Below are positions 11,901-18,926 of a stretch of DNA of 64,000 bases, in pieces. The position numbers were made by a program, and so were the translations under genes. The notes under the pieces were generated by a model. The model was not told the DNA's origin. It did no database searches and was given only the letters and a program-made list of their open reading frames with translations. Within the stretch, counting starts at the first letter, position 1. Each line of letters opens with the position of its first letter. The DNA comes from JBBQXK01 sp052387255 (GTDB lineage Bacteria > Pseudomonadota > Alphaproteobacteria > Rhodobacterales > Rhodobacteraceae): assembly GCA_052387255.1 (NCBI GenBank), contig JBQTJI010000039.1, positions 22,905 through 86,904 of the forward strand. Direction: 5' to 3'.

Positions 11901-13621
11901 GGCTCCAGATCGAGGAGCTGGCTGGCCTGTTCCGAGATCTCCTGCATCCGCTCGGCGCTCATTCCCGTCGCGGGGCCGTCGGCATTTTCCGCAGATTTGG
12001 GGACAGACGCTTTCTGCACCGTCTCGAGGCTCGAACGCAGCGTCGTCGCTGCTTCGGCGAGGGCGTTGTTCCCCACGGGAGACTGGCTGTCGATGTCTGC
12101 TTCGACCGATTTCAGCCGGTTCTGCGCCGCGGTTTTCAGCGCCTTCGACGCGGTCTCCACCCCCTCTTCGCCCAGATCGAAGAGGTCCCGTCCGGCAGCA
12201 AAGGCTAGATCGGGTGCGCGCAGGGCACCCACCATGCCGACACCGGCGACGGTGCCCCTGATCGCTTCCATGCCGAGGCCCGAACCGATGTCGCGGTTTT
12301 CGTCCGCGTAGCGCTGGATAGCCCTGTTCTCAGCCAGGGAACCAGCCACACCCTGGGCGCCCTCTTCCACACCCTGCGCCAGAGATTCCCGTCCAAGCGA
12401 GCGCAGCGAGGTCAGGAAGTCATCGGATCCCCTGCCAAGGTTCAGGGGATTGGCCTCGAAGCGTGCCGTGAGTTTCCCGGTCGCAACCCCGACCAGACCC
12501 GCGATGGCCCCGCCTTCCAGGCCGGCCAGGTTGGCGATGCGGTCACGGGCCGTCTCGTGGTCCATGCCGCCCGAACGGAGTTCACGATATTCCGGGGAAT
12601 TCTCCAGCAGATCGCGCTCGTCCATGGCCTGGATCTCGCTCTGGATGCCGGCATAGGCACCCCCGGCTTCCAGACCCCCGATGGCCAAGGGCATGCGTGT
12701 TTCGGCCAGTTCCGAGACCATGCGCCGACCCTCAGGCGTACGCAGGAAAGCCTGCGCGTTCGCGCCCGTGATCCCCCGGCTCTTCAGAAGAACCTTGGCC
12801 GCCCCCATTGCCGCCACACGGCCCAGTCCGGCCCCGCCGATCAGACTGCCGATCCCCTCCGCGACCATGTCGCCGGCCAGTGCCGGGTTCTGCGCCAGAT
12901 CCGCTCCAGCCGACAGGATCTCCCGGCCAAAGCGCCGCAGACCCGGATAGGAAACGCCTTCCTCGAGGTCCTCTTCGTATTGCCGGTCGATGTCTTCCTG
13001 GTCGAGCTGGCTCCGCACGGCGCCGATCTCGCGCTGGTCCTGGAGCTCCTCGCTCTGGAACCCACGCAGTCCCTCGCCGACCAAGGCCACGCCGTCCGAC
13101 ACCACTGCACCGGCCCGGTCGTTGACCAGACCGGCTCCGAGGGCCGCCAGGCCCCCCAGACCCGACACGAAACCGGCGCCCGCACCGAGCGCGGCGTCAC
13201 CCGCGATCTCGCCGGGGTCCCGCCCCTGGTCGAGGGCAAATGCATCGTCCCGCATCGAACGGTAGAGGCGATCGGTGTTGGCGGCCGTCTCCGGACCCAG
13301 ACGGGTCAGGATGTCGTAGGGATTGCCGCTGGCCAGGATCCGGGCTTCCTCGGTGTCGGCCAGATCGTTCCCTTCCCGCATCGCTGTGCCCAGACGGCGC
13401 AGATCATCGGCGCCCCCGAGCAGAAGGCGCTTGACCTCCGAGGCCTGGGCAACGCTGTCCTTCTTGGTCTCGGCGACGGACGGTGCGCGCGCAGCCAGCG
13501 GCTGGCCGAAGGTGCGCAGCAAGGCTGCGGACGAACCCAGGGGCGGCAGCGCCTCTTCGACCCTCGGACCCGGCTCGTCGGCTGCTGCGTTTTCGTCTGC
13601 TCCTGGGAACCAGATGTTCAT
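2906..13621 (-). CDS. Giant virion RNA polymerase (N4 gp50-type vRNAP)
   Basis: A 3571-residue protein, close to the roughly 3500 of N4 gp50, the single-subunit polymerase packaged in the virion and injected to read early promoters. Catalytic motifs of the T7-like fold lie in the central third. Motif A Asp is about D1592 (LEADG). Motif B is R1697, K1701 and Y1709 (KNPLTITGYGSGE), with exactly the R-x3-K-x7-Y spacing I recall for N4 R666/K670/Y678. Motif C Asp is D1986 (GVFDG), 394 residues after motif A against 392 in N4. The T/DxxGR element is degenerate, ASNERMM with R1444. A charged, low-complexity linker (about 970-1030) separates the N-terminal domain from the polymerase domain; about 1400 C-terminal residues follow and may serve encapsidation. 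It is last in the late operon, as in N4. Confidence 0.93.
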   Translation of the reverse strand: MNIWFPGADENAAADEPGPRVEEALPPLGSSAALLRTFGQPLAARAPSVAETKKDSVAQASEVKRLLLGGADDLRRLGTAMREGNDLADTEEARILASGNPYDILTRLGPETAANTDRLYRSMRDDAFALDQGRDPGEIAGDAALGAGAGFVSGLGGLAALGAGLVNDRAGAVVSDGVALVGEGLRGFQSEELQDQREIGAVRSQLDQEDIDRQYEEDLEEGVSYPGLRRFGREILSAGADLAQNPALAGDMVAEGIGSLIGGAGLGRVAAMGAAKVLLKSRGITGANAQAFLRTPEGRRMVSELAETRMPLAIGGLEAGGAYAGIQSEIQAMDERDLLENSPEYRELRSGGMDHETARDRIANLAGLEGGAIAGLVGVATGKLTARFEANPLNLGRGSDDFLTSLRSLGRESLAQGVEEGAQGVAGSLAENRAIQRYADENRDIGSGLGMEAIRGTVAGVGMVGALRAPDLAFAAGRDLFDLGEEGVETASKALKTAAQNRLKSVEADIDSQSPVGNNALAEAATTLRSSLETVQKASVPKSAENADGPATGMSAERMQEISEQASQLLDLEPEVLSDLVQQFEAGELSPQDEADTALDIYKRVQAFDAITTQELQAMRPEMRSALRSASSAVDTMLSNPVVARALERAKTLTSAEAYGALPEVNSATLATPEVAKALEATVTLAQSNPAGIDPRFVNQVLNQRRALKLSDSVRAKLEAAALIVKAMNQAEGRKTKNAEATAAELKRRGLEEKPRKPSNIVREEIREKGRNNEYRQFSLSRHQSEIIGAIDRGDIPTAQKSLDALRNFGEHMANKLAAAEASAALKRSKNNALSFRTWTGARWVDADAEGSSSIYINPFSPNNVQLLKDIRIDAATVQAVYNNILSIYGPLSNLEGTPFTAAKAKDEAPASAARPTADVNTQTDIQNRSPNGGADSNADEVETGAGEVRAEGEAEAGAASAAAEQDRTGADQGERREGDDRAREDDRGEGTDADTGRDGSEPETRPDPEPLNEAPETEATSSEPLSFDHLPAIGDDTPKFSATFSVDIENVPLMKEPAPASKAIDVLKGTGKAREDERFTLPYFLDRGQTLGWAGMIGTEGKGLIDRVNAKLKIRQKNLRGMSPLEALNKTLAGESELNWLELRDSIGLNLVDPSTGEYDARLVQSAMLASQHWVMTSSGTQNLDDSEVAEVFGTTVDKVTEQMRVAVNSGRGVKPSVESLARTIRAFWGVTPKANVPISDVRGLSEHMAIQFLDAMEGEAGRFTTSRTFEVVDREDKMKNVRVIYLRNPATDDLRQALMGSKSVLADLFAPEASKPFYFGQPPKEKRLTQKGNPLSPLGDKMREALKMQRETPFYRNRPQVDLMKALGQETWSALMGHRHVNEGVMNRLHQLSVEGLNNSIRNSWEGVMEYDAQLEAYAAARDRDSAEVPVHFDYYVASNERMMIEGFNPQADKGLREVAVATWSTLDLTDDRQHEAFWLTVGQSSGMKTEKGTRAKNAAKAEADMRARFPESIGILKRWLAGPTQALSTEKRQAVTAEIRRALKDENANPKLMHAILSVARYDLAMEDAVPGSMEGVTSFRHGLALEADGKTDGPINAIMHFTSGMFTGSWLLNMRRGGFFPGEKDKTLNAQFERDGADLYEVAGQRANTLFAANRLVISATPEGKMMMGALQRVLGLLGEVEIGDDGNIRIGRKGMKNPLTITGYGSGENGIAGKVTALMLEKLYAALTAMEEARVSFADPQIQLDSVLPGTQNLEQFRRDLSLLTQRRLVKTRDGWKAFSKNQKGQRPGPLADLSKGRDFKLTPEQWSMLQANIRAGYVRPMREAIAEVFGNAQTSLEEFQKASQVQSLVLKDLFWQEVKRRLAERRERGELKPGAFLSEEDYRNILQDLRKYGAFIEPIDSNENSLNLSVSEGEQTSEEFARDYDGRYAGGATLPAPRLAGVSAAPMVTISRGDGRMMVNFYGDPGSVEAGAQRTLGVFDGLEMPADLIESLSERINKAVADAWLANPAKDVADSFSDWLRQGKDGPLAQVSDEAWKQIATVLEAEPAQEAVENALLGLNDDLQTGARSIQARKNALKRIGFSADHMASGESPYVQEGEEWNGEGRFIDWLNGIYAEELAKLAQAGRERRVSLGPVVEPTDPALAKRLRKAGLKVKVARAMGKSKTLNRIGVAEMAALLDDPSVPEASRTVIRELAKVMPEYTFMVGDREALAQWRAETYPELEDRLEIDLGQTDASLGIIFIANISVETILHEMLHGALGKVLTDHYAGIGRVSSVQKAAITNLERLMVQFADMDFSTEDHATKTAAAAVQGEIRAWLGEDLEGLSMSEEEGGDYLVLRKSAALNEFIAWTLANQNLKQVLKTSKVRAKLTLLKDAVLNGLRRLLGLPEKLPMDMFSNIAWNTGAIVQELRNELARDREADLDRGGDLVLNQTIGTEGRDPRLGRIRRQFEAKVAAHLRQMKGTDRLNQKMAIDQLANDALHRFEAAGFQFTAEEMDTFRVLQAAFASSMKVAPGAMAQTQRIFQNLIRNLTVESLMKDRTNDLERAEAQAKFNAIVGKTGTEADPFGRSNLMSSVMALAMVDEGFRSILEKMELPKDRSFSFESVDVFLESLGDSMMNTLGTAISEEGRSLTGSRNRSVREALDQLGQVIGRIEEDRRSWAEKKAYEALNGGDGKARDLMEGLGTRLADWGGRNRVQNPRGLREMTEEAIRSGARLMAGVVSESRGEAIAEALLGLSNETKARFVPTAFKELLAEVIGLTRENKGVLGLVNKVKSEVSALRQDYREKMPEIFARQFKGEMEDADWAAMHRGLGQTDLAVLGETRSAAEIRSFLLDEAKFADVMAEAEDVISGAGRKTSRTMLKKADELAKFMATREIAPTNQNLLKNAWAIGSLFGETGQSTMAQAGGPTPVLVQAIDEYTSLRALEMLKDARPDIWERLVRLARDEAEGFDFLLYSLVDLRKTEVARLNTSASRANAWKGYIPEEVADGARLVVAKDAEHNKLVTLGFTRLGDYQGSGFERGRYGYYYSYVGGKSAYAQGVLQTIQRTAMGTDPINGRNMSNLMGGVLAGRQVSQIQTLMQNQQGNGTGEPLIPIYDENGRAVAYERSLRPEMLNKLPRNTHIGEMMGAWAGRQQEERLAQSFNELLVDRLKEAWDEGHRTKRTKEFVSIAEMSGEDEVFADTWNMVPPETKAYIEQVFGTDGFMVRRDMVNNALGYRVPSVKDAWDGASRLDPRTRRMIRDTATLVIGAKALPWMVTAEKAWAAGISVVKNTIVVRSVIVPLSNMASNVLQLMAAGVGIRDIHKGMPAKLVEINQYLQNKGREVELKALIARYRDDEQRLLRLEAELKGLEDANMRMSIWPMIQAGEFNTIADGQTEVDAAISQGKWSEYMQNILDRVPAKLGTVGRYAMITRDTALFRGMSRAVQYGDFLAKSVLYDHLVQREGVKPTEALERVFEEFVPYNVLPGRMRSYMENMGITWFWAYKLRSMKVALNMVRRNPLRAMLMSHGAEVLPDLPGVSVGSPLSDNAANVIQEGRAGYSIGLDMLWSGPGLNPWVNLSS

Positions 13622-13793
13622 GGGGTCTCACTCGCTGTCGAGGATAAGCTGCAAGAAGATATCTTCGATCTTCACGGAATATCGTGGGATTATATATCCA
13701 CGATCTCTCGCCAATATCGCCTTTTTCCACAAGACGCAGAAGGGGTCCACATCTAAGTGAACCCCTCCCTTGTTTTCCTCGATCCCGGTCGGT
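13622..13793 (-). promoter_or_regulatory. AT-rich leader with palindromes upstream of vRNAP
   Basis: This 172-bp gap between the SleB-domain gene and vRNAP is far richer in AT than its surroundings. It holds a perfect 12-bp palindrome GAAGATATCTTC (13655-13666). It also holds a hairpin with 7-bp arms ATCGTGG (13681-13687) and CCACGAT (13698-13704) around an AT-only-type loop. Upstream on the transcribed strand, GGGGTTCA and TGGACCCC can form an 8-bp stem that could end transcription from the upstream gene. A separate promoter or control point for the vRNAP gene is the likeliest reading. A GTG-initiated 41-codon frame ending at 13628 also crosses the region but lacks support. Confidence 0.45.
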
Positions 13794-16154
13794 TCAGCGC
13801 CGCTCGTTCTGCTCCTGCATCCGCTGCCAGAAGCCGACGGGATCGCGACGGGCCTCCTCCAGAAGTGCCGGATTGCTGAAGAACAGGACCTCGGCATCCT
13901 CCGACTGAAACCACTCGAGGGCCTGGCGCATCGTCTCCCGCCGGTCCTGGTTTGCGCCGGCTTGCGGTGCCGGCTGGAAGAAATCACTGATCGCGCCGAA
14001 GAACCGATTGGCCGGGGCACCGCCGCCTGTCGCCAGTCCGACACGGATTTGCTCCAGGGCCCCCGAAATCTCGCCATTGCGACCCATGCGGCTCCACATC
14101 TGGTCCCAGCCAGAAGCGTTCGGATCGACACGCCGCCCGCCGGGTGTGGCCACGGCCTCACCTCGGGCGATCATCTCGCGCCGCTCCTCCGAACTGGCCG
14201 CGACCAGGTCTTCCGTGCTTGGGCTGTCAGGCGCATCGTAACCGATGCCGTAGGCGCTGTTGTCTCGGGCCATGATCTCGGCAATCAGCCGGTCGGCTTC
14301 CGTCTTGTCCTCCTGTGCCTCACGCAGCCGCGCGGCGGCATCCTCCCCCGGGCGACGGCCGTAGACGTCAATCCGCTCGGCGGCATCACGCTGTGCGTCA
14401 ATGGCCGCCGTGAGTTCTTCCCGCCGACCGGCCTGGGCATTCTCGATGCCGATCAGCCGACGGCGCTCCTCCGGATCGGCCAGTGGTTCGACCAGCGAAC
14501 GCAGACGGGCCTCGTCGATCACCGTGCCACCCCAGAACCCCGCGCTCAGCGAAGGTTCCACCAGACGCGCCACGATCCGCGGGTCGATGTTCAGCGCTTC
14601 GGCGATCTTGTTCACCGTGCTGATGATGTCGGGGGCTTCTTCGCGCAGATCCAGCTGTTCGGCCCGGCTCATGAGGTCTTCGACCACCGAGGTCACGCCC
14701 TGCTGCTTCACGTCCTGCGCCACGCCCGAACCGGAGACGGCCTCATCCGTGGCCAGCTGGTCGGCCGAACTCAGACCCAGTGCTTCGAGGCCGATCAGGA
14801 CCGGGTTCTTGTCGTCGGCGATGCCCGCGTTCATCTCGAGCTGCGCCATGGCCGCCTGCGCTTCCGGGCTGGTCGTGACGCTGTCGCTCGGCTCGAAATA
14901 GGCCGGGGCCGTGTCGAAGGCCGAGTTGACGCCTTCCAGCATGAGCCGCGTCTGATCCGGAGGCAGACCCAGGCCCATCACATAGTTCTGGGCTTCTTCG
15001 CGTCCGTCCGGACCCAGGTTCCGGGCGTAGTTCCAACCCTGCTCCCGCAGCTGATCAGCCTGCGCCTTTTGCGCTTCCTGCTCCGCGGCGTCGGTCTGGG
15101 TCTGGGCATAGCCGATGTCGCCCCGCCGATCAGTGATCGCCCGGTCCTGGGCCCCATACATCTGGTTGGCCAGGTCGAGATAGAAGTCGACACCCAGCCG
15201 GTTACCTTCCGGGATCATTCCCGAGATATCCACCGGCTGTCGCTCCGGAATACCACCGCCCGGTGGCGCAGGGACGCCTCCCGCCGCCGTGCCGAACACA
15301 TGATTGCCGATCTGCCTCCACTGACCGCCTGCCCGGGCACCCCAGTCCGGATCGGCCGCATTGGGGTTGTAGTAGTGTGTGGCTCCGCCCGTGGGGTCCT
15401 GGTAGTCTCCCGACTGGATGGCGTCAGCCACCCTGTAGGCTTCCTCGCTCGGACGCATCGCGTTCATGTCGAGACCGCCCTGCCCACCCGCGTAACCCGT
15501 CAGGCTGTTCCAGGCCGAGAACTGCCCCGGTGCCAGGATCACGCCGCGCAGGTTGCCATTGCTCGCTGCCGCCCGATTGGCGATCACCGAACCGGCCGCC
15601 AGCATGCCGTCGTAACCTTCGCCACCTGCTTCGGCTTCGATGGTCCGCGCCAGCAGTTCGCGGTCATTCAGGGGCGGTCCCGCGTCACCTGCCCCTCCTC
15701 CCTGGTTCCCCCAAAGGGTGTTCTGATAAGCGCCGATGATCTCGTCCGCCATGGACGCTTCCTGGTCTTCCCGGGCGATCTGGCGGCTGTGGGTCTCGTT
15801 GGCCCGTGCCGTGCTCGACCGGGTCGCGTCGGTGGCAGTCCGGGTCTGGTCATAACCGAGGCCCGTGCCTCGGGCGTTCAGAACGGCTTGCTGCAGCTCG
15901 GGCGTCATGTCGCGCGGGTCCACCATGCCCGTCACCTGAGCCAGGATGCGATCGACGTCTCCGCCCGAGTTGATCCCGGCAAGAACGGGAATGGCCGCGG
16001 CCGAGCGGTTCCGCCGCTGGTTGTCCCGGACAGTTCCGAGCGTGTCCGAGATGTTGGTCAGGCCGCGGTCCCAGTTGTTCACTGCGCTGTCGAGGATGCG
16101 GGACGCCTTGCCCAGATCCGGATCGTCGACGTTTCGCCAGGTCAGAGGTGCCAT
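13794..16154 (-). CDS. Virion protein with SleB-type cell-wall hydrolase domain
   Basis: A 786-residue protein; the ATG at 16154 is chosen because GGGGAGA lies eight bases upstream. Around residues 165-270 it carries a Hydrolase_2/SleB-like domain, recognisable from TIEAEAGGEGYDGMLAAGSV, then GQFSAWN and THYYNP. SleB-type enzymes cleave peptidoglycan. The rest is Glu/Asp/Gln-rich and largely helical, with no signal peptide. It sits between a small internal protein and vRNAP in the structural operon. The likely job is local cell-wall digestion during DNA and vRNAP entry rather than lysis, since a separate SAR endolysin is encoded elsewhere. The domain assignment is fairly secure; the virion role is inferred from position. 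Confidence 0.75.
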   Translation of the reverse strand: MAPLTWRNVDDPDLGKASRILDSAVNNWDRGLTNISDTLGTVRDNQRRNRSAAAIPVLAGINSGGDVDRILAQVTGMVDPRDMTPELQQAVLNARGTGLGYDQTRTATDATRSSTARANETHSRQIAREDQEASMADEIIGAYQNTLWGNQGGGAGDAGPPLNDRELLARTIEAEAGGEGYDGMLAAGSVIANRAAASNGNLRGVILAPGQFSAWNSLTGYAGGQGGLDMNAMRPSEEAYRVADAIQSGDYQDPTGGATHYYNPNAADPDWGARAGGQWRQIGNHVFGTAAGGVPAPPGGGIPERQPVDISGMIPEGNRLGVDFYLDLANQMYGAQDRAITDRRGDIGYAQTQTDAAEQEAQKAQADQLREQGWNYARNLGPDGREEAQNYVMGLGLPPDQTRLMLEGVNSAFDTAPAYFEPSDSVTTSPEAQAAMAQLEMNAGIADDKNPVLIGLEALGLSSADQLATDEAVSGSGVAQDVKQQGVTSVVEDLMSRAEQLDLREEAPDIISTVNKIAEALNIDPRIVARLVEPSLSAGFWGGTVIDEARLRSLVEPLADPEERRRLIGIENAQAGRREELTAAIDAQRDAAERIDVYGRRPGEDAAARLREAQEDKTEADRLIAEIMARDNSAYGIGYDAPDSPSTEDLVAASSEERREMIARGEAVATPGGRRVDPNASGWDQMWSRMGRNGEISGALEQIRVGLATGGGAPANRFFGAISDFFQPAPQAGANQDRRETMRQALEWFQSEDAEVLFFSNPALLEEARRDPVGFWQRMQEQNERR

Positions 16155-16173
16155 TTCTGCGTGTCTCCCCGGC

Positions 16174-16629
16174 TCAGAGGCTGTGCTGCTTGAGGTATTC
16201 GTCGGCCGCCGAGGCATCCTTGCCCTCGGCGACGTAGCGCGACCGGATGCGATCCTCGAGCGCAGTGTTGTAGCTCTGGGTCTGGTTCGCCAGGTTGGTC
16301 TCGAAAGCCCGCTTGGATAGCTTCAGTTGGTCGCGGGCGATGCCGATCCCCTGGATGGCGCCATAGAGGTTGCCGAGCGAGGCCAAGCCCTGCGCGATGG
16401 ACCCCATCCCTTCCAATCCGCCCAGCTTTTGCCAGAAGTTCTGGGGCACCGCCGCCTTGAGCTCGTCTCCACTGATGCCGGGACTGGCCCCCGCGGTTGC
16501 GCCTGCCACGGCTGCAGGCGTCATCGTCGGCATCGGAATGCTGGCCGGATTGGTCAGTACCGGCGCCGGAGGCACCACAGGCGTCATGCTTTCCCGGCCC
16601 GGAAAGATACCTCGCAGAAAGTCGAACAT
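16174..16629 (-). CDS. Small virion-associated protein, function unknown
   Basis: A 151-residue protein starting MFDFLRGIFPG, with a Pro/Ala-rich stretch (residues 18-50) and a helical C-terminal half (LKLSKRAFETNLANQTQSYN) likely to form a short coiled coil. There is no enzymatic motif. It lies 20 bp upstream of the SleB-domain start and directly after the large internal protein gene, with all genes on the same strand. The arrangement suggests an internal or ejection protein acting with its neighbours. I recognise no named family. Confidence 0.7.
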   Translation of the reverse strand: MFDFLRGIFPGRESMTPVVPPAPVLTNPASIPMPTMTPAAVAGATAGASPGISGDELKAAVPQNFWQKLGGLEGMGSIAQGLASLGNLYGAIQGIGIARDQLKLSKRAFETNLANQTQSYNTALEDRIRSRYVAEGKDASAADEYLKQHSL

Positions 16630-16656
16630 GGTTTTCGATGCCCTGTTGTCTCGCCC

Positions 16657-18900
16657 TCAGGCGATCAGTTTCGGTGGCTCAAGGCACAGCTGGGGGAAGG
16701 CCCCGATCACGGAGAGGCTGATCTCCGCGATGTCGCTTCCGGTCAGGAGCGCGCGCTTGAGGAAGGTGGAAGGGGACTCCGCCTCGGGTATGCCGAGCGT
16801 CGGATCGGTTGCACCTGGCATTCCCAGGTAGCCGTTGTCGTCCCCTTGCAGGAAGAATAGCGGATTGAAGAAGGCACCGCCAGAACCAAGCAGCTCAAGG
16901 CTCCGGTTGCGGATGTCCCGGGACTCCAGGTTGTATTGATCCAGGGCATCTTGATACTGCTCCTGGTAGTCGCCGATCTTCACCTCGGCGTATTTGGCGA
17001 TGATGTTCGATGCGAGGTCGGTGAGCTTCAGCAGGTTCTCGGCCCGGAACATGGTGCCGAAGTTCAGCGTTATCCCCGTGCCGCCGAAGAAGCTCGAGGC
17101 ATACTGCATGGTCAGGAACGAGGCGATCACACCGATGATCGCGCCCAGCTCTTCACCGAACAGGTCCACCGCCCCCTTTTCGATCACGCTCATCAGGACG
17201 ATGGCTGCCAGAGAGTTGGCGATGGCACCGATGATGAGCGCCCCCACGCCTGAAAAACCCAGCGCAGCTCCGAGCGCAATGTTGGTGCCGAGAAGCCCGG
17301 CCCCCGCCGGGAAGACCACCACCGTGAGCACGATTGCGAAAAGGAACCGGAATATCCCGCGCTGGTACCAGCGCTGCTTCACCACCTTGTAGCAGTTGAA
17401 GACCACGAGCTTGTTCGACATGGCGAGCTGCGTCGAGTCGATCAGCGACATGCCCAGCAGCGACGGGTAGTGGAGCGGGAAGATGAAGCCTGTCTCGTCG
17501 GGGTCATCCAGCGCTTCCGGCGCCTCGATGTAGACCGACTTGCCGCCGTAGACGAAGTTCTCGTGGTACATCCCGTAGACGGTCAGCCGCCGGAATGTCG
17601 TGGCGCTTTCCTGGCGATAGGCCCGGAAACGGGTCAGCGTTCCCCTGGCCACGCTGCCATCCGGCTCCACCACCACGAAGGGAACCCCCGGGATGTCCAG
17701 GTCGCTCAGCGTCTGGAACCAGACCTCCCCCACCTGTGCCCCGGGCCTTCCCAGCCCCGAGAAGACCTCCTCGTCGATCGTCACCCAGCCGATATGCGCC
17801 TCATAGGGCATCGTGCTGCTGGTGCGCATCTCGCAGCGCGTCAGCTCGATCGTCGTATGCGCCGGGACAGTCGGCTCCGGCGTTCCATAAAGAGGATCCA
17901 GCGGATCAAGCTGGGCTGCCTGCCACGCGGCATAGGCGGTCAGGGCCGTCTCATAGCCGAGCATGTAGGAGATCCAGTTGCCAAGGTCCGTGGGCGTGGT
18001 CTTCTGGTCCTGAACCACGCTCTTGAGGAACTCGAAGATGTAGCGTCGGCCGAGGGGTTCGACCGTGTTCATCTCGACGCCGTGCACCAGGAAGGCATGG
18101 TCGATGTCGCCGATGTCCTCGTTCTCTTCGATGGACTTCAGGATGTCTTCGATCTTCGATCCCATGGCCTTCTTGTAGGCCTTCTTGTGGGAAGGGAAGT
18201 CGGTCGCGTAGAGCGGATCGTTGATCGGTCGGTTGTCGATCCGCAGGGGAATGACCGGGAATATCTCCGGGATTTCCCGGACACTTTCCTCGAGCGCGTC
18301 GAGATCGGGATTGCCCGATCCGATGGCATAGATGAAGACGCGCTTTTCCTGGGTCGTGTCGACCAGCGTCAGCGTGTAGTAGGCGAACACATGCTTCCGC
18401 GTCCGCTGGAAGCCAGGCATGGCGACCCGGACCTCCGGATCCGCGGGAAAGCTGATCACCATCTCCATGGTGCTCTCGTCGAAGTCGACCACCCAGGCCA
18501 GGTCGAACTTGGTGGGATCGTTCGCCAGAAGCCAGGCTTCCGCCCAGTAGACGATGTCCGCCGTGTCGATGAACGCGGTCTGGACCGTCACACTCTCACC
18601 AGTGGAGATCGGGATCTCGGCCGCCACGATGGTAGTATCCACCGGGTTCGACTGGAAGATCTGCGCTTGCATCGAGCCCAGCGGATAGTTGGTCTTGGAC
18701 CAGCGGTAGAAGCTGCGCTGGTCGATGCCCGGGCCGTTCAGGTGCTGGCCGACGATGTCGGCTCCCAGACTGTCGCTCTGGCCAAGCACACCCTGCAGAA
18801 CCACCGAGCGCAGAAAGTTGGGCCGGTCCTCGATGGGACCGGCCAGGTTGTACGCCACCGAGGCGACATAGACCTTCTTCTTGCTGCTGAAGAGTCCCAT
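16657..18900 (-). CDS. Large internal virion protein with hydrophobic central region
   Basis: A 747-residue protein beginning MGLFSSKKKVYVASVAYNLAG. The first 500 residues are mixed alpha/beta. From about residue 505 to 600 there are strongly hydrophobic segments (FRFLFAIVLTVVVFPAGAG, GVGALIIGAIANSLAAIVLM, LGAIIGVIASF) resembling membrane-spanning helices, followed by a polar tail. Gene position between capsid and vRNAP matches the slot of N4 gp54, a virion protein; I assign it to that role by position and architecture only. Membrane-active segments in a virion protein fit a part in forming the injection channel through the host envelope. Confidence 0.7.
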   Translation of the reverse strand: MGLFSSKKKVYVASVAYNLAGPIEDRPNFLRSVVLQGVLGQSDSLGADIVGQHLNGPGIDQRSFYRWSKTNYPLGSMQAQIFQSNPVDTTIVAAEIPISTGESVTVQTAFIDTADIVYWAEAWLLANDPTKFDLAWVVDFDESTMEMVISFPADPEVRVAMPGFQRTRKHVFAYYTLTLVDTTQEKRVFIYAIGSGNPDLDALEESVREIPEIFPVIPLRIDNRPINDPLYATDFPSHKKAYKKAMGSKIEDILKSIEENEDIGDIDHAFLVHGVEMNTVEPLGRRYIFEFLKSVVQDQKTTPTDLGNWISYMLGYETALTAYAAWQAAQLDPLDPLYGTPEPTVPAHTTIELTRCEMRTSSTMPYEAHIGWVTIDEEVFSGLGRPGAQVGEVWFQTLSDLDIPGVPFVVVEPDGSVARGTLTRFRAYRQESATTFRRLTVYGMYHENFVYGGKSVYIEAPEALDDPDETGFIFPLHYPSLLGMSLIDSTQLAMSNKLVVFNCYKVVKQRWYQRGIFRFLFAIVLTVVVFPAGAGLLGTNIALGAALGFSGVGALIIGAIANSLAAIVLMSVIEKGAVDLFGEELGAIIGVIASFLTMQYASSFFGGTGITLNFGTMFRAENLLKLTDLASNIIAKYAEVKIGDYQEQYQDALDQYNLESRDIRNRSLELLGSGGAFFNPLFFLQGDDNGYLGMPGATDPTLGIPEAESPSTFLKRALLTGSDIAEISLSVIGAFPQLCLEPPKLIA

Positions 18901-18926
18901 GGGGCTGGTTCACTCGCTCATGGGTT

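Noticed and set aside
13628..13750. 41-codon GTG-initiated minus-strand frame just upstream of vRNAP
   Set aside because: No ribosome-binding site and it spans a palindrome-rich, AT-rich regulatory gap; more likely non-coding.
13770..16193. 807-codon plus-strand frame opposite the SleB-domain gene
   Set aside because: Shadow of a gene with a recognisable hydrolase domain and a good ribosome-binding site.
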